A stretch of DNA of 15,573 bases from an uncultured Muribaculaceae bacterium (GTDB taxonomy: Bacteria; Bacteroidota; Bacteroidia; Bacteroidales; Muribaculaceae), in assembly GCA_910584905.1 (NCBI GenBank), contig CAJUCQ010000029.1:1-15573 (forward strand), in the 5' to 3' direction. Position 1 is the first letter of the stretch; each line of letters opens with the position of its first letter. The notes under the pieces are model-generated. The model ran no database searches and was not told the origin of the DNA. It worked only from the letters and a program-made list of their open reading frames with translations. Of the stretch, positions 8,119 to 15,285 are shown piece by piece. The position numbers and the translations under genes are program-made.

Positions 8119-8760
8119 TCAGAAAATGTAGGGATAAATGTATTTTATGGTCATGAAGCCTTTTACGCCCGTATCGTCCATGTAGTTGTCGAGGAGGACG
8201 GCGGCGTGGGTGGCATCGGTGAATTTTATGAGGTAAACTTTGCGCGAGGGCGTATAGACCGGTGGCATCGTGCTCATGTCGACGTTGAGCCATTTGGACA
8301 GCTCGGGGTTGTAGTCGGATTCGGCGTACGAGAGGTAGCCGTCCATCATCGTCGACATGTCGGTGACGATTTTGTCCGTGGTGAACACGTCGCTGACAAA
8401 CTCGCCTTCGGGCGTTATCTGCGCGCCGAAGCCCGATGCGGCGGTCTCGATGACGGAGGCGCCGTTGGTTTTGGCGTCGTAGCGGTGGATGGCGATGTCC
8501 CATGCGGTCGGCGCCTCGGCGTCGACGGCGCGCGCTTCGGCGGTCATGGAGTGGAAGTCGATGTAGGTCCACACTTTGTAGTCCGTGGCGTCGATGTAGA
8601 GCGTACCGGCCTGCGTCATCGTCGAGCCGCTCTGAAATCCGAAACCGTCGGCCACGGGTGTTTCAGGCTCGTCGTAGATGCCGCTGAGGATGCCGTTACA
8701 GGCCGACAGCAGCACTGCGGCTGCCGTCGGCGCTATGAGTCGGAGGAGTGTGCGCGTCAT
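8119..8760 (-). CDS. hmuY: HmuY-family heme-binding lipoprotein
   Basis: This 213-residue lipoprotein has a signal peptide ending in LLSAC (Cys21 is the lipidated residue). HmuY-family features include YKVWTYIDF (61-69), WDIAIHRYDAKTNG (87-100), LSKWLNVD (154-161) and a C-terminal MTIKYIYPY (203-211). P. gingivalis HmuY binds heme through two histidines. Here the matching regions contain the motif DMSTM twice, at 134-138 and 161-165, so bis-methionine ligation, as reported for other Bacteroidetes HmuY proteins, is likely. The ATG at 8760 overlaps the stop of the preceding gene by four bases; the open frame extends upstream but only as a shadow of that gene. It would hold heme at the cell surface and deliver it to HmuR. 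Confidence 0.92.
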   Translation of the reverse strand: MTRTLLRLIAPTAAAVLLSACNGILSGIYDEPETPVADGFGFQSGSTMTQAGTLYIDATDYKVWTYIDFHSMTAEARAVDAEAPTAWDIAIHRYDAKTNGASVIETAASGFGAQITPEGEFVSDVFTTDKIVTDMSTMMDGYLSYAESDYNPELSKWLNVDMSTMPPVYTPSRKVYLIKFTDATHAAVLLDNYMDDTGVKGFMTIKYIYPYIF

Positions 8761-9221
8761 TCTTCGGTCTGAGGAGCGTCGCCCTGACGGAATTCGATTG
8801 TGAGGCCGCCCATCACGGCGGGAATGGAGAATGAGGCCTGAAGTTCGCCGCCGGTGAATTTGCCGCTTGCGGTGCAGACGTATTCTTTGGCTTCGCCGCC
8901 GGCATGGCCCATCAGCGACTTGCCTTCGCCGTAGAAAGTTTTTTCGGAGCCGGACTGCGCCACGGTTGCGTCGTCGATTGTGATAGTGCCCCACGTCGAG
9001 GACTCGAACGATATGTTGATTTTGCCGAGAGTGGCGGAGGAGCTTACGGTGACGGTCTGGTCCGTGGCTACCTGATTGGGGAAGTAGGCGCACGAGGCTG
9101 TGGTGTAGCCCTCGTATTGCCCGGCAAGACCTTCGGCGGGGTTTGTCACGTCGTCTTTGTCGCTGCACGAAGCGAGTGCGGCGGAAGCGAGGAGGAGAAG
9201 TGTAAGATGCAGTTTTTTCAT
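8757..9221 (-). CDS. Calycin-like lipoprotein, first gene of the heme operon
   Basis: This is a 154-residue lipoprotein with signal peptide and lipobox LASC (Cys19). After a short polar linker the rest is beta-rich: LAGQYEGYT at 32-40, and VMGGLTIEFRQGDAP at 136-150, resembling the end of the Bacteroidetes calycin-like (lipocalin-type small barrel) domain. I assign that family from memory of the motif only. The ATG at 9221 begins the signal peptide and lies 31 bases from the promoter's -7 box; the frame continues upstream to 9356 but that would include the promoter. Coupling to hmuY through an ATGA overlap suggests a surface helper in heme capture. Function is otherwise unknown. Confidence 0.8.
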   Translation of the reverse strand: MKKLHLTLLLLASAALASCSDKDDVTNPAEGLAGQYEGYTTASCAYFPNQVATDQTVTVSSSATLGKINISFESSTWGTITIDDATVAQSGSEKTFYGEGKSLMGHAGGEAKEYVCTASGKFTGGELQASFSIPAVMGGLTIEFRQGDAPQTEE

Positions 9222-9251
9222 TGCAGAAACGGAGTGGTTTAAATTCGCCTG

Positions 9252-9283
9252 CAAAATTAGAAATAAGGCCGTCGGCGGGCAAT
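9252..9283 (-). promoter_or_regulatory. Bacteroidetes-type promoter of the heme operon
   Basis: On the minus strand the -7 box TAATTTTG (9252-9259) fits TAnnTTTG exactly, and ATTG (9280-9283) stands as the -33 box with a 20-base spacer. The transcript would begin near 9245, about 25 bases before the first start codon. No Fur-like or other operator is recognised beside it. The perfect palindrome at 9308-9339 lies 24 bases upstream of the -33 box. Confidence 0.7.
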
Positions 9284-9307
9284 ACTCAGAAATTGGGTTT
9301 GTGTCCG

Positions 9308-9339
9308 GCCCGGATGCGCCCCGCGGGGCGCATCCGGGC
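9308..9339. repeat. Perfect 32-bp palindrome between divergent promoters
   Basis: The arm GCCCGGATGCGCCCCG (9308-9323) is followed directly by its exact reverse complement (9324-9339). As RNA it would form about 14 G+C-rich pairs with a 4-base loop. It lies between the heme-operon promoter and the CoA-transferase promoter, upstream of both, so it is unlikely to end either transcript. It may be an operator, an extragenic palindromic repeat, or a barrier between divergent promoters. The 347-base gap from 9222 to 9568 holds this palindrome, the two promoters and the CoA-transferase leader; I see nothing else in it. Confidence 0.75.
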
Positions 9340-9427
9340 GGCTGTGTTACGTTCAATAGTTATTTTTGGGTAAAATGTCGGTTTTTGTCGCCATTTGTTG
9401 CCGCCGGAGATTCGATGAGGTTGCGGA

Positions 9428-9459
9428 TTTGGAAGTATGAAAAATAGTTTGTACCTTTG
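9428..9459 (+). promoter_or_regulatory. Bacteroidetes-type promoter of the CoA-transferase gene
   Basis: TTTG (9428-9431), a 20-base spacer and TACCTTTG (9452-9459) match the -33/-7 pattern exactly. Transcription would start near 9466, giving a leader of about 100 bases. The leader contains a small hairpin, GTGCG (9545-9549) with CGCAC (9555-9559), ending 9 bases before the chosen start codon. Confidence 0.75.
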
Positions 9460-9568
9460 TTTGCACACATTTTTCAAAATGTGCAGTTTTATGACAAGCG
9501 CCTCGCGCGCGGACTTAAGTCTTACCTCTCCGCCGGAAATATCCGTGCGGGATTCGCACAATCGAGCC

Positions 9569-10870
9569 ATGCAGATAAATACCTACACCACTGCCGACGA
9601 AGCTGTGAAGCTCATAAAGAGCGGCGACCATGTGTTTGTTCAGGGCAGTTCGTCCATCCCTGAAGCACTCATAGCCGCCTTGGCCCGCCGGGGCGACGAA
9701 CTCCGGGATGTCATCCTCTACAATGCCTTCGCGCTCGGGCGCCGCGTCTCGCCCCTGTGCAAGCCGGAGCTGAAGGATTCGTTTCTTATCGACTCGTTCT
9801 TTGTGTCGAATGCCGTGCGCGGCTGGGTGAATCAGGGCTATGCCACGACCACGCCGCGCTTCTTCGGGCAGGTTCCGCAACTTTTCCGCGAGGGTTCGAT
9901 CCATCTCGATGTGGCTCTCATTAACTGCTCGCTTCCTGATGAAAACGGATTTGTGTCGTTCGGCGTGTCGGCTGACCTCACGCCTGCGGCCGTGGAATGC
10001 GCCAAGATTATTATTGCGCAGATAAATCCCCTGATGCCCTTTACATACGGCGATTCGGTAATCCACATGTCGCGAATCGACGCTCTCGTCGAGGTGCACG
10101 ACCCCTTGGCCGAGACGCCCGACCTCGAACCCACTGAAAAGGAGCTTGCCATCGGCCGCCATATCGCCGAGCAGATTCCCGACGGCGCCACGCTCCAGAT
10201 CGGTATCGGCGCAATCCCCAATGCGGTGCTCCATTCGCTCGGCAACCACCGCCATCTCGGCCTCCACACCGAGGCTATGACCGACGGCATGATTGAACTT
10301 ATCGAAAGCGGCGTGGTCGACAATTCGCGCAAGCAGGTCGAGCCGGGCCGCTCGGTGGCGTCGCTCGCCCTCGGCACGCGCCGCCTTTACGATTTCATCG
10401 ACCACAACCGCGCCGTCCTTTTCCGCGATATCGCGTGGGTTAACGACCCCTTTGTCATAGCCCAGAACCACAATATGGCCGCAATAAACTCGGCTCTTGA
10501 AATCGACCTCTCCGGGCAGGTCTGCGCCGACTCGATAGGCACGCGGATATATTCCGGCGTCGGCGGCCAGCAGGACTTTGTCTACGGTTCGTCGCGCAGT
10601 GTCGGCGGCCAATCGTTTATAGCCATGCTTTCGACCACATCAAATGGCGAAAATAAAATCAAACCCATCCTCACGCCCGGCGCCGGCGTCGTCACGACGC
10701 GCTTCCAGACCAATTGGGTTGTGACCGAGCACGGAGCCGTCAATCTCCGCGGCCGCAATATGATTGATCGCGCGCGCCTGCTCATATCAATCGCCGCTCC
10801 CGAATTCCGCGAGGAACTCGACCGCGCGGCCTTCGATATGCTCGGTTATGCTTATCGCCGCTGGCGCTGA
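9569..10870 (+). CDS. Acetyl-CoA hydrolase/transferase family protein
   Basis: This 433-residue cytoplasmic enzyme belongs to the family of 4-hydroxybutyrate, butyrate and acetate CoA-transferases and acetyl-CoA hydrolases. Visible motifs are TTADEAVKLIKSGD (7-20), LQIGIGAIPNAVL (209-221, the glycine-rich CoA loop) and LGLHTEAMTDG (230-240), whose E235 fits the glutamate that forms the CoA thioester. VTEHGAVNLRG (385-395) is the usual C-terminal motif. Length fits single enzymes such as 4-hydroxybutyrate CoA-transferase. It probably moves CoA between acyl-CoA and acetate or another short acid in fermentation; the substrate cannot be read. The ATG at 9569 is preferred: the frame opens at 9437, but that codon lies inside the promoter. 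An ATG at 9491 would add 26 poorly conserved-looking residues. It is divergent from the heme operon and apparently unrelated to it. Confidence 0.9.
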   Translation: MQINTYTTADEAVKLIKSGDHVFVQGSSSIPEALIAALARRGDELRDVILYNAFALGRRVSPLCKPELKDSFLIDSFFVSNAVRGWVNQGYATTTPRFFGQVPQLFREGSIHLDVALINCSLPDENGFVSFGVSADLTPAAVECAKIIIAQINPLMPFTYGDSVIHMSRIDALVEVHDPLAETPDLEPTEKELAIGRHIAEQIPDGATLQIGIGAIPNAVLHSLGNHRHLGLHTEAMTDGMIELIESGVVDNSRKQVEPGRSVASLALGTRRLYDFIDHNRAVLFRDIAWVNDPFVIAQNHNMAAINSALEIDLSGQVCADSIGTRIYSGVGGQQDFVYGSSRSVGGQSFIAMLSTTSNGENKIKPILTPGAGVVTTRFQTNWVVTEHGAVNLRGRNMIDRARLLISIAAPEFREELDRAAFDMLGYAYRRWR

Positions 10871-10893
10871 ACGGGCATTGTCCATCAGCGGCG
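10856..10893. terminator. Weak hairpin between convergent genes
   Basis: Arms CGCCGCTG (10856-10863) and CAGCGGCG (10886-10893) are perfect complements around a 22-base loop that includes the stop codon of the CoA-transferase gene. A smaller GGCC-GAAC-GGCC hairpin follows at 10897-10908. The two genes converge with 41 bases between them, so a shared terminator is expected here. Neither hairpin has a proper T-tract, hence low confidence. Confidence 0.3.
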
Positions 10894-10911
10894 AGTGGCC
10901 GAACGGCCCTT

Positions 10912-12204
10912 TCAGGCCTCGCCCCGGTCGCCGTCGGGCGATTCGGAGCGCGTGTAGCGTATAAGCTCGATGCGGTTGGCGGCTTTTTCGAGGATGTCGA
11001 AACGGCCGCCTTCGAGCACGACCGTCTCGCCCTGTCCGGGGATTGTGCCCGTTTCGTGCAGGATATAGCCCGCTATAGTCTGATAGGCGTCGTCCTCGGG
11101 GATATCGAGGTCGAAGCGCTCGTTGAGTTCGGCGATTTCGCATCGCCCTGAAAACTCGTAGATGCCCGGGGCAATCTCTTTTTCGGTGAGCCCGGAAGTG
11201 TCGTGCTCGTCCTCGATATTGCCGAAAATCTCTTCGACGAGGTCTTCGAGAGTAAGCATGCCGGCGGTGCCGCCGAATTCGTCGATGACTATGGCAATCG
11301 AGCGCTTTTGCTGGAGCAGCCTGCGCATCATCACGTTGGCAAGAAGATTTTCGGGCGCATACAGCACGGGCTTGATTTGCTCGTGCCAGTCCTTTTCGGG
11401 GGTGAACAGCTCGCTCACGTGGATATATCCAACGATAGAGTCGATGTCGTCGCGGTAGACAAGGATTTTCGAGCGACCGCTCGACTGGAACAGTTCCGAG
11501 AGCTCCTGCCGCCCGCACGTCTCGATGTTGACGGCCACGAGTTCGTTGCGCGGGATCATGCAGTCGCGGAGGTGGGTCGACGAGAAGTCGAGGGCGTTTT
11601 GGAATATTTTCACCTCGTTTTCGACCGAGCCTTTTGTCTCCTCCACGTCGTCGATGGTCTCTTCGAGATAATCGTTGAGGTCGCCTATCGAGAGGATGCC
11701 GAGGCCCCGGCCTTCGTCGTCTTTGATGCCCACCATGCGCATGAGCATTCTCGACAGCCATGCCGTGAACTGCGAAATGGGGTAGAGCACCACGTAGAAA
11801 AGCCCGATGGGAAGGGCGAAGACCTTGAGGCTGCTGTTGGGGTTGATGCCGAAGACGGTTTTGGGAAGAAACTCGCCCGTAAGGAGGATTACGAGGGTGG
11901 ACAGGAGCGTCTGCACGAGCAGGACGCCGGCCTCGTTGTGGATGTATTCGGCGAGCATCGGCTCGATAAGCTTGGCGAAGCCCATGCCGTAGATTACGAG
12001 CATGATGTTGTTGCCCACGAGGATGGTCGAGATGAACAGCTCGGAATGGGAGTAGAAGCGGTTGATAATGCCTGAGATGAAGCCTCCGCGCTGGACGTCG
12101 AGCCGCACGCGGACGCGGTCGGAGGTGACGAACGCCATCTCTACGCCCGAAAACAGGGCGGAGAACAGAAGAGATACGAGGGTGATGATGAGCCAGACGG
12201 TCAT
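10912..12204 (-). CDS. CorC/HlyC-type CNNM and CBS-domain membrane protein
   Basis: This 430-residue protein has an N-terminal CNNM (DUF21) membrane domain. SALFSGVEMAF lies at 15-25, GEFLPKT at 110-116, and helices fall near 3-20, 56-77, 92-112 and 127-147. A CBS pair follows at about 215-335, with MIPRNELVAV (216-225) and VIDEFGGTAGMLTLEDLVEE (306-325). A CorC_HlyC transporter-associated domain (about 345-418) ends the protein. Family members are linked to Mg2+/Co2+ efflux or homeostasis, and Bacteroidetes versions are often labelled hemolysin or GldE; the substrate here is unknown. It is last in its cluster, 78 bases after lptC. The gap shows no clear promoter, so co-transcription is likely. 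A longer overlapping frame (10787-12778) is an arginine-rich shadow. Confidence 0.92.
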   Translation of the reverse strand: MTVWLIITLVSLLFSALFSGVEMAFVTSDRVRVRLDVQRGGFISGIINRFYSHSELFISTILVGNNIMLVIYGMGFAKLIEPMLAEYIHNEAGVLLVQTLLSTLVILLTGEFLPKTVFGINPNSSLKVFALPIGLFYVVLYPISQFTAWLSRMLMRMVGIKDDEGRGLGILSIGDLNDYLEETIDDVEETKGSVENEVKIFQNALDFSSTHLRDCMIPRNELVAVNIETCGRQELSELFQSSGRSKILVYRDDIDSIVGYIHVSELFTPEKDWHEQIKPVLYAPENLLANVMMRRLLQQKRSIAIVIDEFGGTAGMLTLEDLVEEIFGNIEDEHDTSGLTEKEIAPGIYEFSGRCEIAELNERFDLDIPEDDAYQTIAGYILHETGTIPGQGETVVLEGGRFDILEKAANRIELIRYTRSESPDGDRGEA

Positions 12205-12282
12205 TGATTTTCGGGAATAGAGGAGTTGGTGTGGTGGGAAGCAGCGGCGCGGGGTCGCGTGCGGGTGAGGAGGGGTGATTTG

Positions 12283-13065
12283 TCAGCGTGAGCGCGAAGG
12301 CTGGTCCGACGCCTTTTTCATTTCTACGGGAGCGGGGCGTTTCATCTTCGCCGGCTTTTCGTCTTCGGTGCTCAGCCGCAGGGAGCCGGCGCTGTGGGGC
12401 GCTTTTTGTGGTGCCGGGGGCGCTTGGGGCGCCGGGGGCTGCGGCTTGCGGTTCGACGGGCGCTCCGGGGCGGCGGTGCGCGCGGTGTCGGGCATCGGCG
12501 CCGCTTCGCCCGAGGGGCGCGGACGCTCCACGGGCAGGATGGCCGTGGGGCGGTTGATTTCGTAGTCCTTCATGCTTTGGTCGCTTTCGAAGCCGTAGCC
12601 TTCGAGCACGCGGTCGTTGCGGACGATGTGGATGAACGAGTCGGAGCGGATGCGCCGCGTGTCCTGTTCCCAGAACAACTGTTGCGTCAGGAAGGAATCG
12701 CCTTCGGTGCTCACCATGACGACGTCGCCGTCGAGCTGCCAGAGTCTCTTGCGCGAGAAGTATATGGCGGAGTCGCACACGACCGTGCTCGACACGCGGT
12801 GGAAATTGTCGAATTGTTCAAGCTCGACCCCCTCGGGGAATCGCCAGAAAGGCTCGGTCGTGTCGTCGTAGATATACCATACGGGTGTCTCGAGGTGGTA
12901 GCGCGTATAGCCCGAGTCGCTGATGAAGGTGCTGACGTCGCGGGTGGCCATAGTCGGGGTCGACGGCAGGGCGTTTGCCACATAATGACGCTCCTCCTCG
13001 CCGCAACCTCCGGCCAAGGAGGCGAGCGCGAGCAGGAGCGCGGTCACAAAGGGCAGTCGATACAT
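12283..13065 (-). CDS. lptC: LptC-like LPS export lipoprotein with Pro-rich tail
   Basis: This is a 260-residue protein. A signal peptide ends in LAGGC (Cys21), a slightly unusual lipobox with Ala at -3. The LptC fold covers about 36-178: MATRDVSTFISDSGYTRYHL (39-58), WRFPEGVEL (74-82), LWQLDGDVVMVSTEGD (108-123) and LEGYGFESDQSMKDYEI (154-170). LptC passes lipopolysaccharide from the LptBFG exporter to the periplasmic bridge; in Bacteroidetes it is commonly a lipoprotein. Residues 180-260 are an extra low-complexity tail rich in Pro, Ala, Arg and Lys, making the protein longer than a typical LptC of about 190 residues. It starts 15 bases after the barrel-protein gene stops, within the same cluster. 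Confidence 0.85.
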   Translation of the reverse strand: MYRLPFVTALLLALASLAGGCGEEERHYVANALPSTPTMATRDVSTFISDSGYTRYHLETPVWYIYDDTTEPFWRFPEGVELEQFDNFHRVSSTVVCDSAIYFSRKRLWQLDGDVVMVSTEGDSFLTQQLFWEQDTRRIRSDSFIHIVRNDRVLEGYGFESDQSMKDYEINRPTAILPVERPRPSGEAAPMPDTARTAAPERPSNRKPQPPAPQAPPAPQKAPHSAGSLRLSTEDEKPAKMKRPAPVEMKKASDQPSRSR

Positions 13066-13080
13066 TGTGCGGCTGCCGCT

Positions 13081-14349
13081 TTAGTAGATTTTGCTTTGGC
13101 GGAACCACATCTCGTTGAAGTTGATTCCGATAGTGATGTTCAGATAGTCTTCCTTGATAAGAGCCTGAGGGCTTGCCTGACGGTGCTTCCATTCGAGGCC
13201 GAGGTTAACCGTGGTCTTGAACGTCGGCACGGGGAAGCCGACGCCCATGCTCACGCCGTATTCGCGCACATTGTTGCCGAGCACGATGAGGTAGTCGCGG
13301 TTGTAGTATGCGCCGAGGCGATAGCTCATGCGCTTGCCGTAGCCGCCGCGGTAGTTGGGCACGAATTGCGCGCCGGCGGCCGCTTTCCAGCGGTTGGCGA
13401 AATTATGGGTGTTTTCGTCGCCGTCGAAGCCCCGGAACTTGGCGTCGGCCCAAGGCTGATACGTGAAGTCGCCTTCGAACATCCATTTCGGGCCGATGCG
13501 GTAGTTGATGCCGGCGCCCCACGTGTCGGGGATGCTGTAGTTGTGGCGGAGCTTGTGGGCGTCGTGTGTCTCGGGGCTTGAAAGATTTTCGACGTAGTAG
13601 TAAGTGGCGGCGTCGCCGAGGAGCGTTTTGCCCGGGCGGTAGGTGAGGCCGAAGGTCAGGCGATGGCCCGGCGAGGGGTTGAAGCCGTACTGGATACCGG
13701 CGGTCATGTTCCAGTCGCGGATTTTGAGTTCCTTCTGGAATATGGCCTGCGAGCCGGTCGTGCCGACGATTGCATAAGAGTCGTTGAGAATAGTGCCGAA
13801 CATGTACGAGAAATCCACGCCGACGTAGAAGCCTTTGAATATATTGGCGGCGATGCCTGCGTAGAGTTCGTTGATGCTACCCGAGCCCTGACGCGATGCG
13901 AGGCCGTTGGAGATGTTGTCGCCGAAGGAGTAGCCCACCGACGAGAAAGGCACAAGGCCCACGCTCATGCCCATTCGGCGGCCGATCGGGAATTGCATGG
14001 TGGCGTAGTCGAGCCCGCCGCCGAAGTTGTTGTCGGATATTTTTGCCCCCTCGGAGTCGGTCTCGCTCTGCCATAAGGCCGTGAGGTCGATGCCCATGTC
14101 GAAGAGGAATGTCAGCGAGTCGATTGCGGCGTACGACGCGGGGTTCATGGCGTTGATCTGGCGTCCGCTCTGCATGGCGTAGCCCACGCCGCCCATCGAG
14201 CGCTGGGTTGAGGTGGCGCGGTCGCGCAGGATGCCGTAGCCGTAGCGCGAGTAAGGGGTCATCGTGCCGTTTTGGGCGACAGACGGGAGGGCGAGGCCCG
14301 CAATGAGCAACAATGCCGCGATGGCGGCGACGGTTTTAGAGAGTTTCAT
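13081..14349 (-). CDS. Outer-membrane beta-barrel protein of unknown function
   Basis: This 422-residue protein has a signal peptide cleaved probably after SVA (23-25). A mature N-terminus follows with the Bacteroidetes outer-membrane signature TPYSRYGYGILRDRATSTQ and SMGGVGYAMQSGRQINAMNP, leading into NPASYAAIDSLTFLFDMG. The remainder alternates aromatic and glycine-rich amphipathic strands typical of a barrel of 12 to 16 strands, somewhat like FadL or PorV-type proteins. Its role is unknown; its place between coaX and lptC suggests an envelope function. The ATG at 14349 is chosen because it begins a good signal peptide; a TTG at 14358 in the same frame is less likely. The start overlaps the coaX end by 14 bases, so translation is probably coupled. 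Confidence 0.82.
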   Translation of the reverse strand: MKLSKTVAAIAALLLIAGLALPSVAQNGTMTPYSRYGYGILRDRATSTQRSMGGVGYAMQSGRQINAMNPASYAAIDSLTFLFDMGIDLTALWQSETDSEGAKISDNNFGGGLDYATMQFPIGRRMGMSVGLVPFSSVGYSFGDNISNGLASRQGSGSINELYAGIAANIFKGFYVGVDFSYMFGTILNDSYAIVGTTGSQAIFQKELKIRDWNMTAGIQYGFNPSPGHRLTFGLTYRPGKTLLGDAATYYYVENLSSPETHDAHKLRHNYSIPDTWGAGINYRIGPKWMFEGDFTYQPWADAKFRGFDGDENTHNFANRWKAAAGAQFVPNYRGGYGKRMSYRLGAYYNRDYLIVLGNNVREYGVSMGVGFPVPTFKTTVNLGLEWKHRQASPQALIKEDYLNITIGINFNEMWFRQSKIY

Positions 14350-15106
14350 TATATTCAAGAAGTCGTTTTAGTCCGTGATGAATCAGATTGTGGCGGATTT
14401 CTATATCCGGGAGTCCGGCAGTGATAGCCGGGAAGAAACAGGCGTCGCCGCCGGTGAGAAGCGTGAGAGTCCGCTCTCCGGCGATGGCGGCGTAACCGGT
14501 GATTTCGGCGGCTATTCCGCGGAGCACGCCGGCGCGGATGGCCGTTTCCGTCGAATAGCCGAAAAGCGGAAGGTCGCCTTCGGCCTCGACAAGCGGCAGG
14601 GCCGGCGCCACCTCGTGGAGCGAGCGGAACCGGGCCTGAACGCCGGGGGCGATGTTGCCTCCGAGATAGCGGCCTTCGGCGTCGACGATGTCGTAAGTGA
14701 TGGCCGAGCCGAGGTCTACCACCAGCAGCGTCCGCCCCGTCCCGTATAAGGCCAGCGCGCCGAGAGCCGCCGCAAGGCGGTCGGCGCCGAGGGTCAGGGG
14801 CGTCGAGTAGACTGACGTCATAGGCATCGGAGTCGACGCATTGAGTACAATGCACCTCGCACCGGGGGCGCTTGCTTCGCGCAAAGCTTCGACGATGGCC
14901 TCGTCGGCGCCGTCCTTCACCACCGATGCGTAGGCCGACGAGCCGATTTCGGCTCGCGAGGCCGCTTCGCGTATGAGGGCGATGCACTCGTCGCGTCCGG
15001 AGCTGCTGCGGCTGCGCAGATGGCAGGCGATTTTACCCGCCTGATTCCAGAGCGCAATCTTGGCCGAAGAGTTCCCGCGGTCGAAGGTGAGGATGTACTT
15101 TTCCAT
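14336..15106 (-). CDS. coaX: Type III pantothenate kinase
   Basis: This 256-residue cytoplasmic enzyme phosphorylates pantothenate with ATP, the first step of coenzyme A synthesis. It belongs to the ASKHA-fold CoaX family. Visible motifs are the phosphate loop FDRGNSSAKIALW (8-20, with D9 and N12), YSTPLTLGADRLAAALGA (100-117, the pantothenate-binding GADR region) and VDLGSAITYDIVDAEG (130-145) followed by GGNIAPGVQ (149-157). The length is normal for the family. It is the first gene of the minus-strand cluster and is divergent from hppA. It overlaps the following barrel-protein gene, a neighbourhood I recall from other Bacteroidales genomes. Confidence 0.94.
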   Translation of the reverse strand: MEKYILTFDRGNSSAKIALWNQAGKIACHLRSRSSSGRDECIALIREAASRAEIGSSAYASVVKDGADEAIVEALREASAPGARCIVLNASTPMPMTSVYSTPLTLGADRLAAALGALALYGTGRTLLVVDLGSAITYDIVDAEGRYLGGNIAPGVQARFRSLHEVAPALPLVEAEGDLPLFGYSTETAIRAGVLRGIAAEITGYAAIAGERTLTLLTGGDACFFPAITAGLPDIEIRHNLIHHGLKRLLEYNETL

Positions 15107-15150
15107 AATAATGGGGCAAAATTAATAAAACCCCGCGAATAATCGTCTCA

Positions 15151-15158
15151 CAAAGCTA
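15151..15158 (-). promoter_or_regulatory. Possible -7 box of the coaX cluster promoter
   Basis: TAGCTTTG on the minus strand matches TAnnTTTG and would give a leader of about 38 bases. No TTTG lies at the right distance upstream. A second perfect -7 match, TAATTTTG at 15117-15124, would start transcription only about four bases before the coaX ATG and also lacks a good -33 box. Confidence 0.35.
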
Positions 15159-15217
15159 AGATTTAAATATTTATTAACGCACTCCGTGCCGCATCCGTCC
15201 CCGGGGCCCATCGGCGA

Positions 15218-15249
15218 TTTGTCCGTGTCAGAAAAATTTCTTACCTTTA
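15218..15249 (+). promoter_or_regulatory. Bacteroidetes-type promoter of hppA
   Basis: TTTG (15218-15221), a 20-base spacer and TACCTTTA (15242-15249, one base from consensus) precede hppA. The predicted transcription start is near 15256, leaving a leader of about 30 bases. The promoter is intact even though the gene it serves is interrupted. Confidence 0.6.
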
Positions 15250-15285
15250 GGCTCAATTTTTAATTTCTAACCTTAAAAAACCACC

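Noticed and set aside
9515..10612. A 365-codon frame opposite the CoA-transferase gene
   Set aside because: It is an antisense shadow; the plus-strand product has complete CoA-transferase motifs and a matching promoter.
10787..12778. A 663-codon minus-strand frame overlapping the CorC-like gene and lptC
   Set aside because: Its translation is an Arg/Pro/His-rich shadow with no domains, and it overlaps two well-supported genes in other frames.
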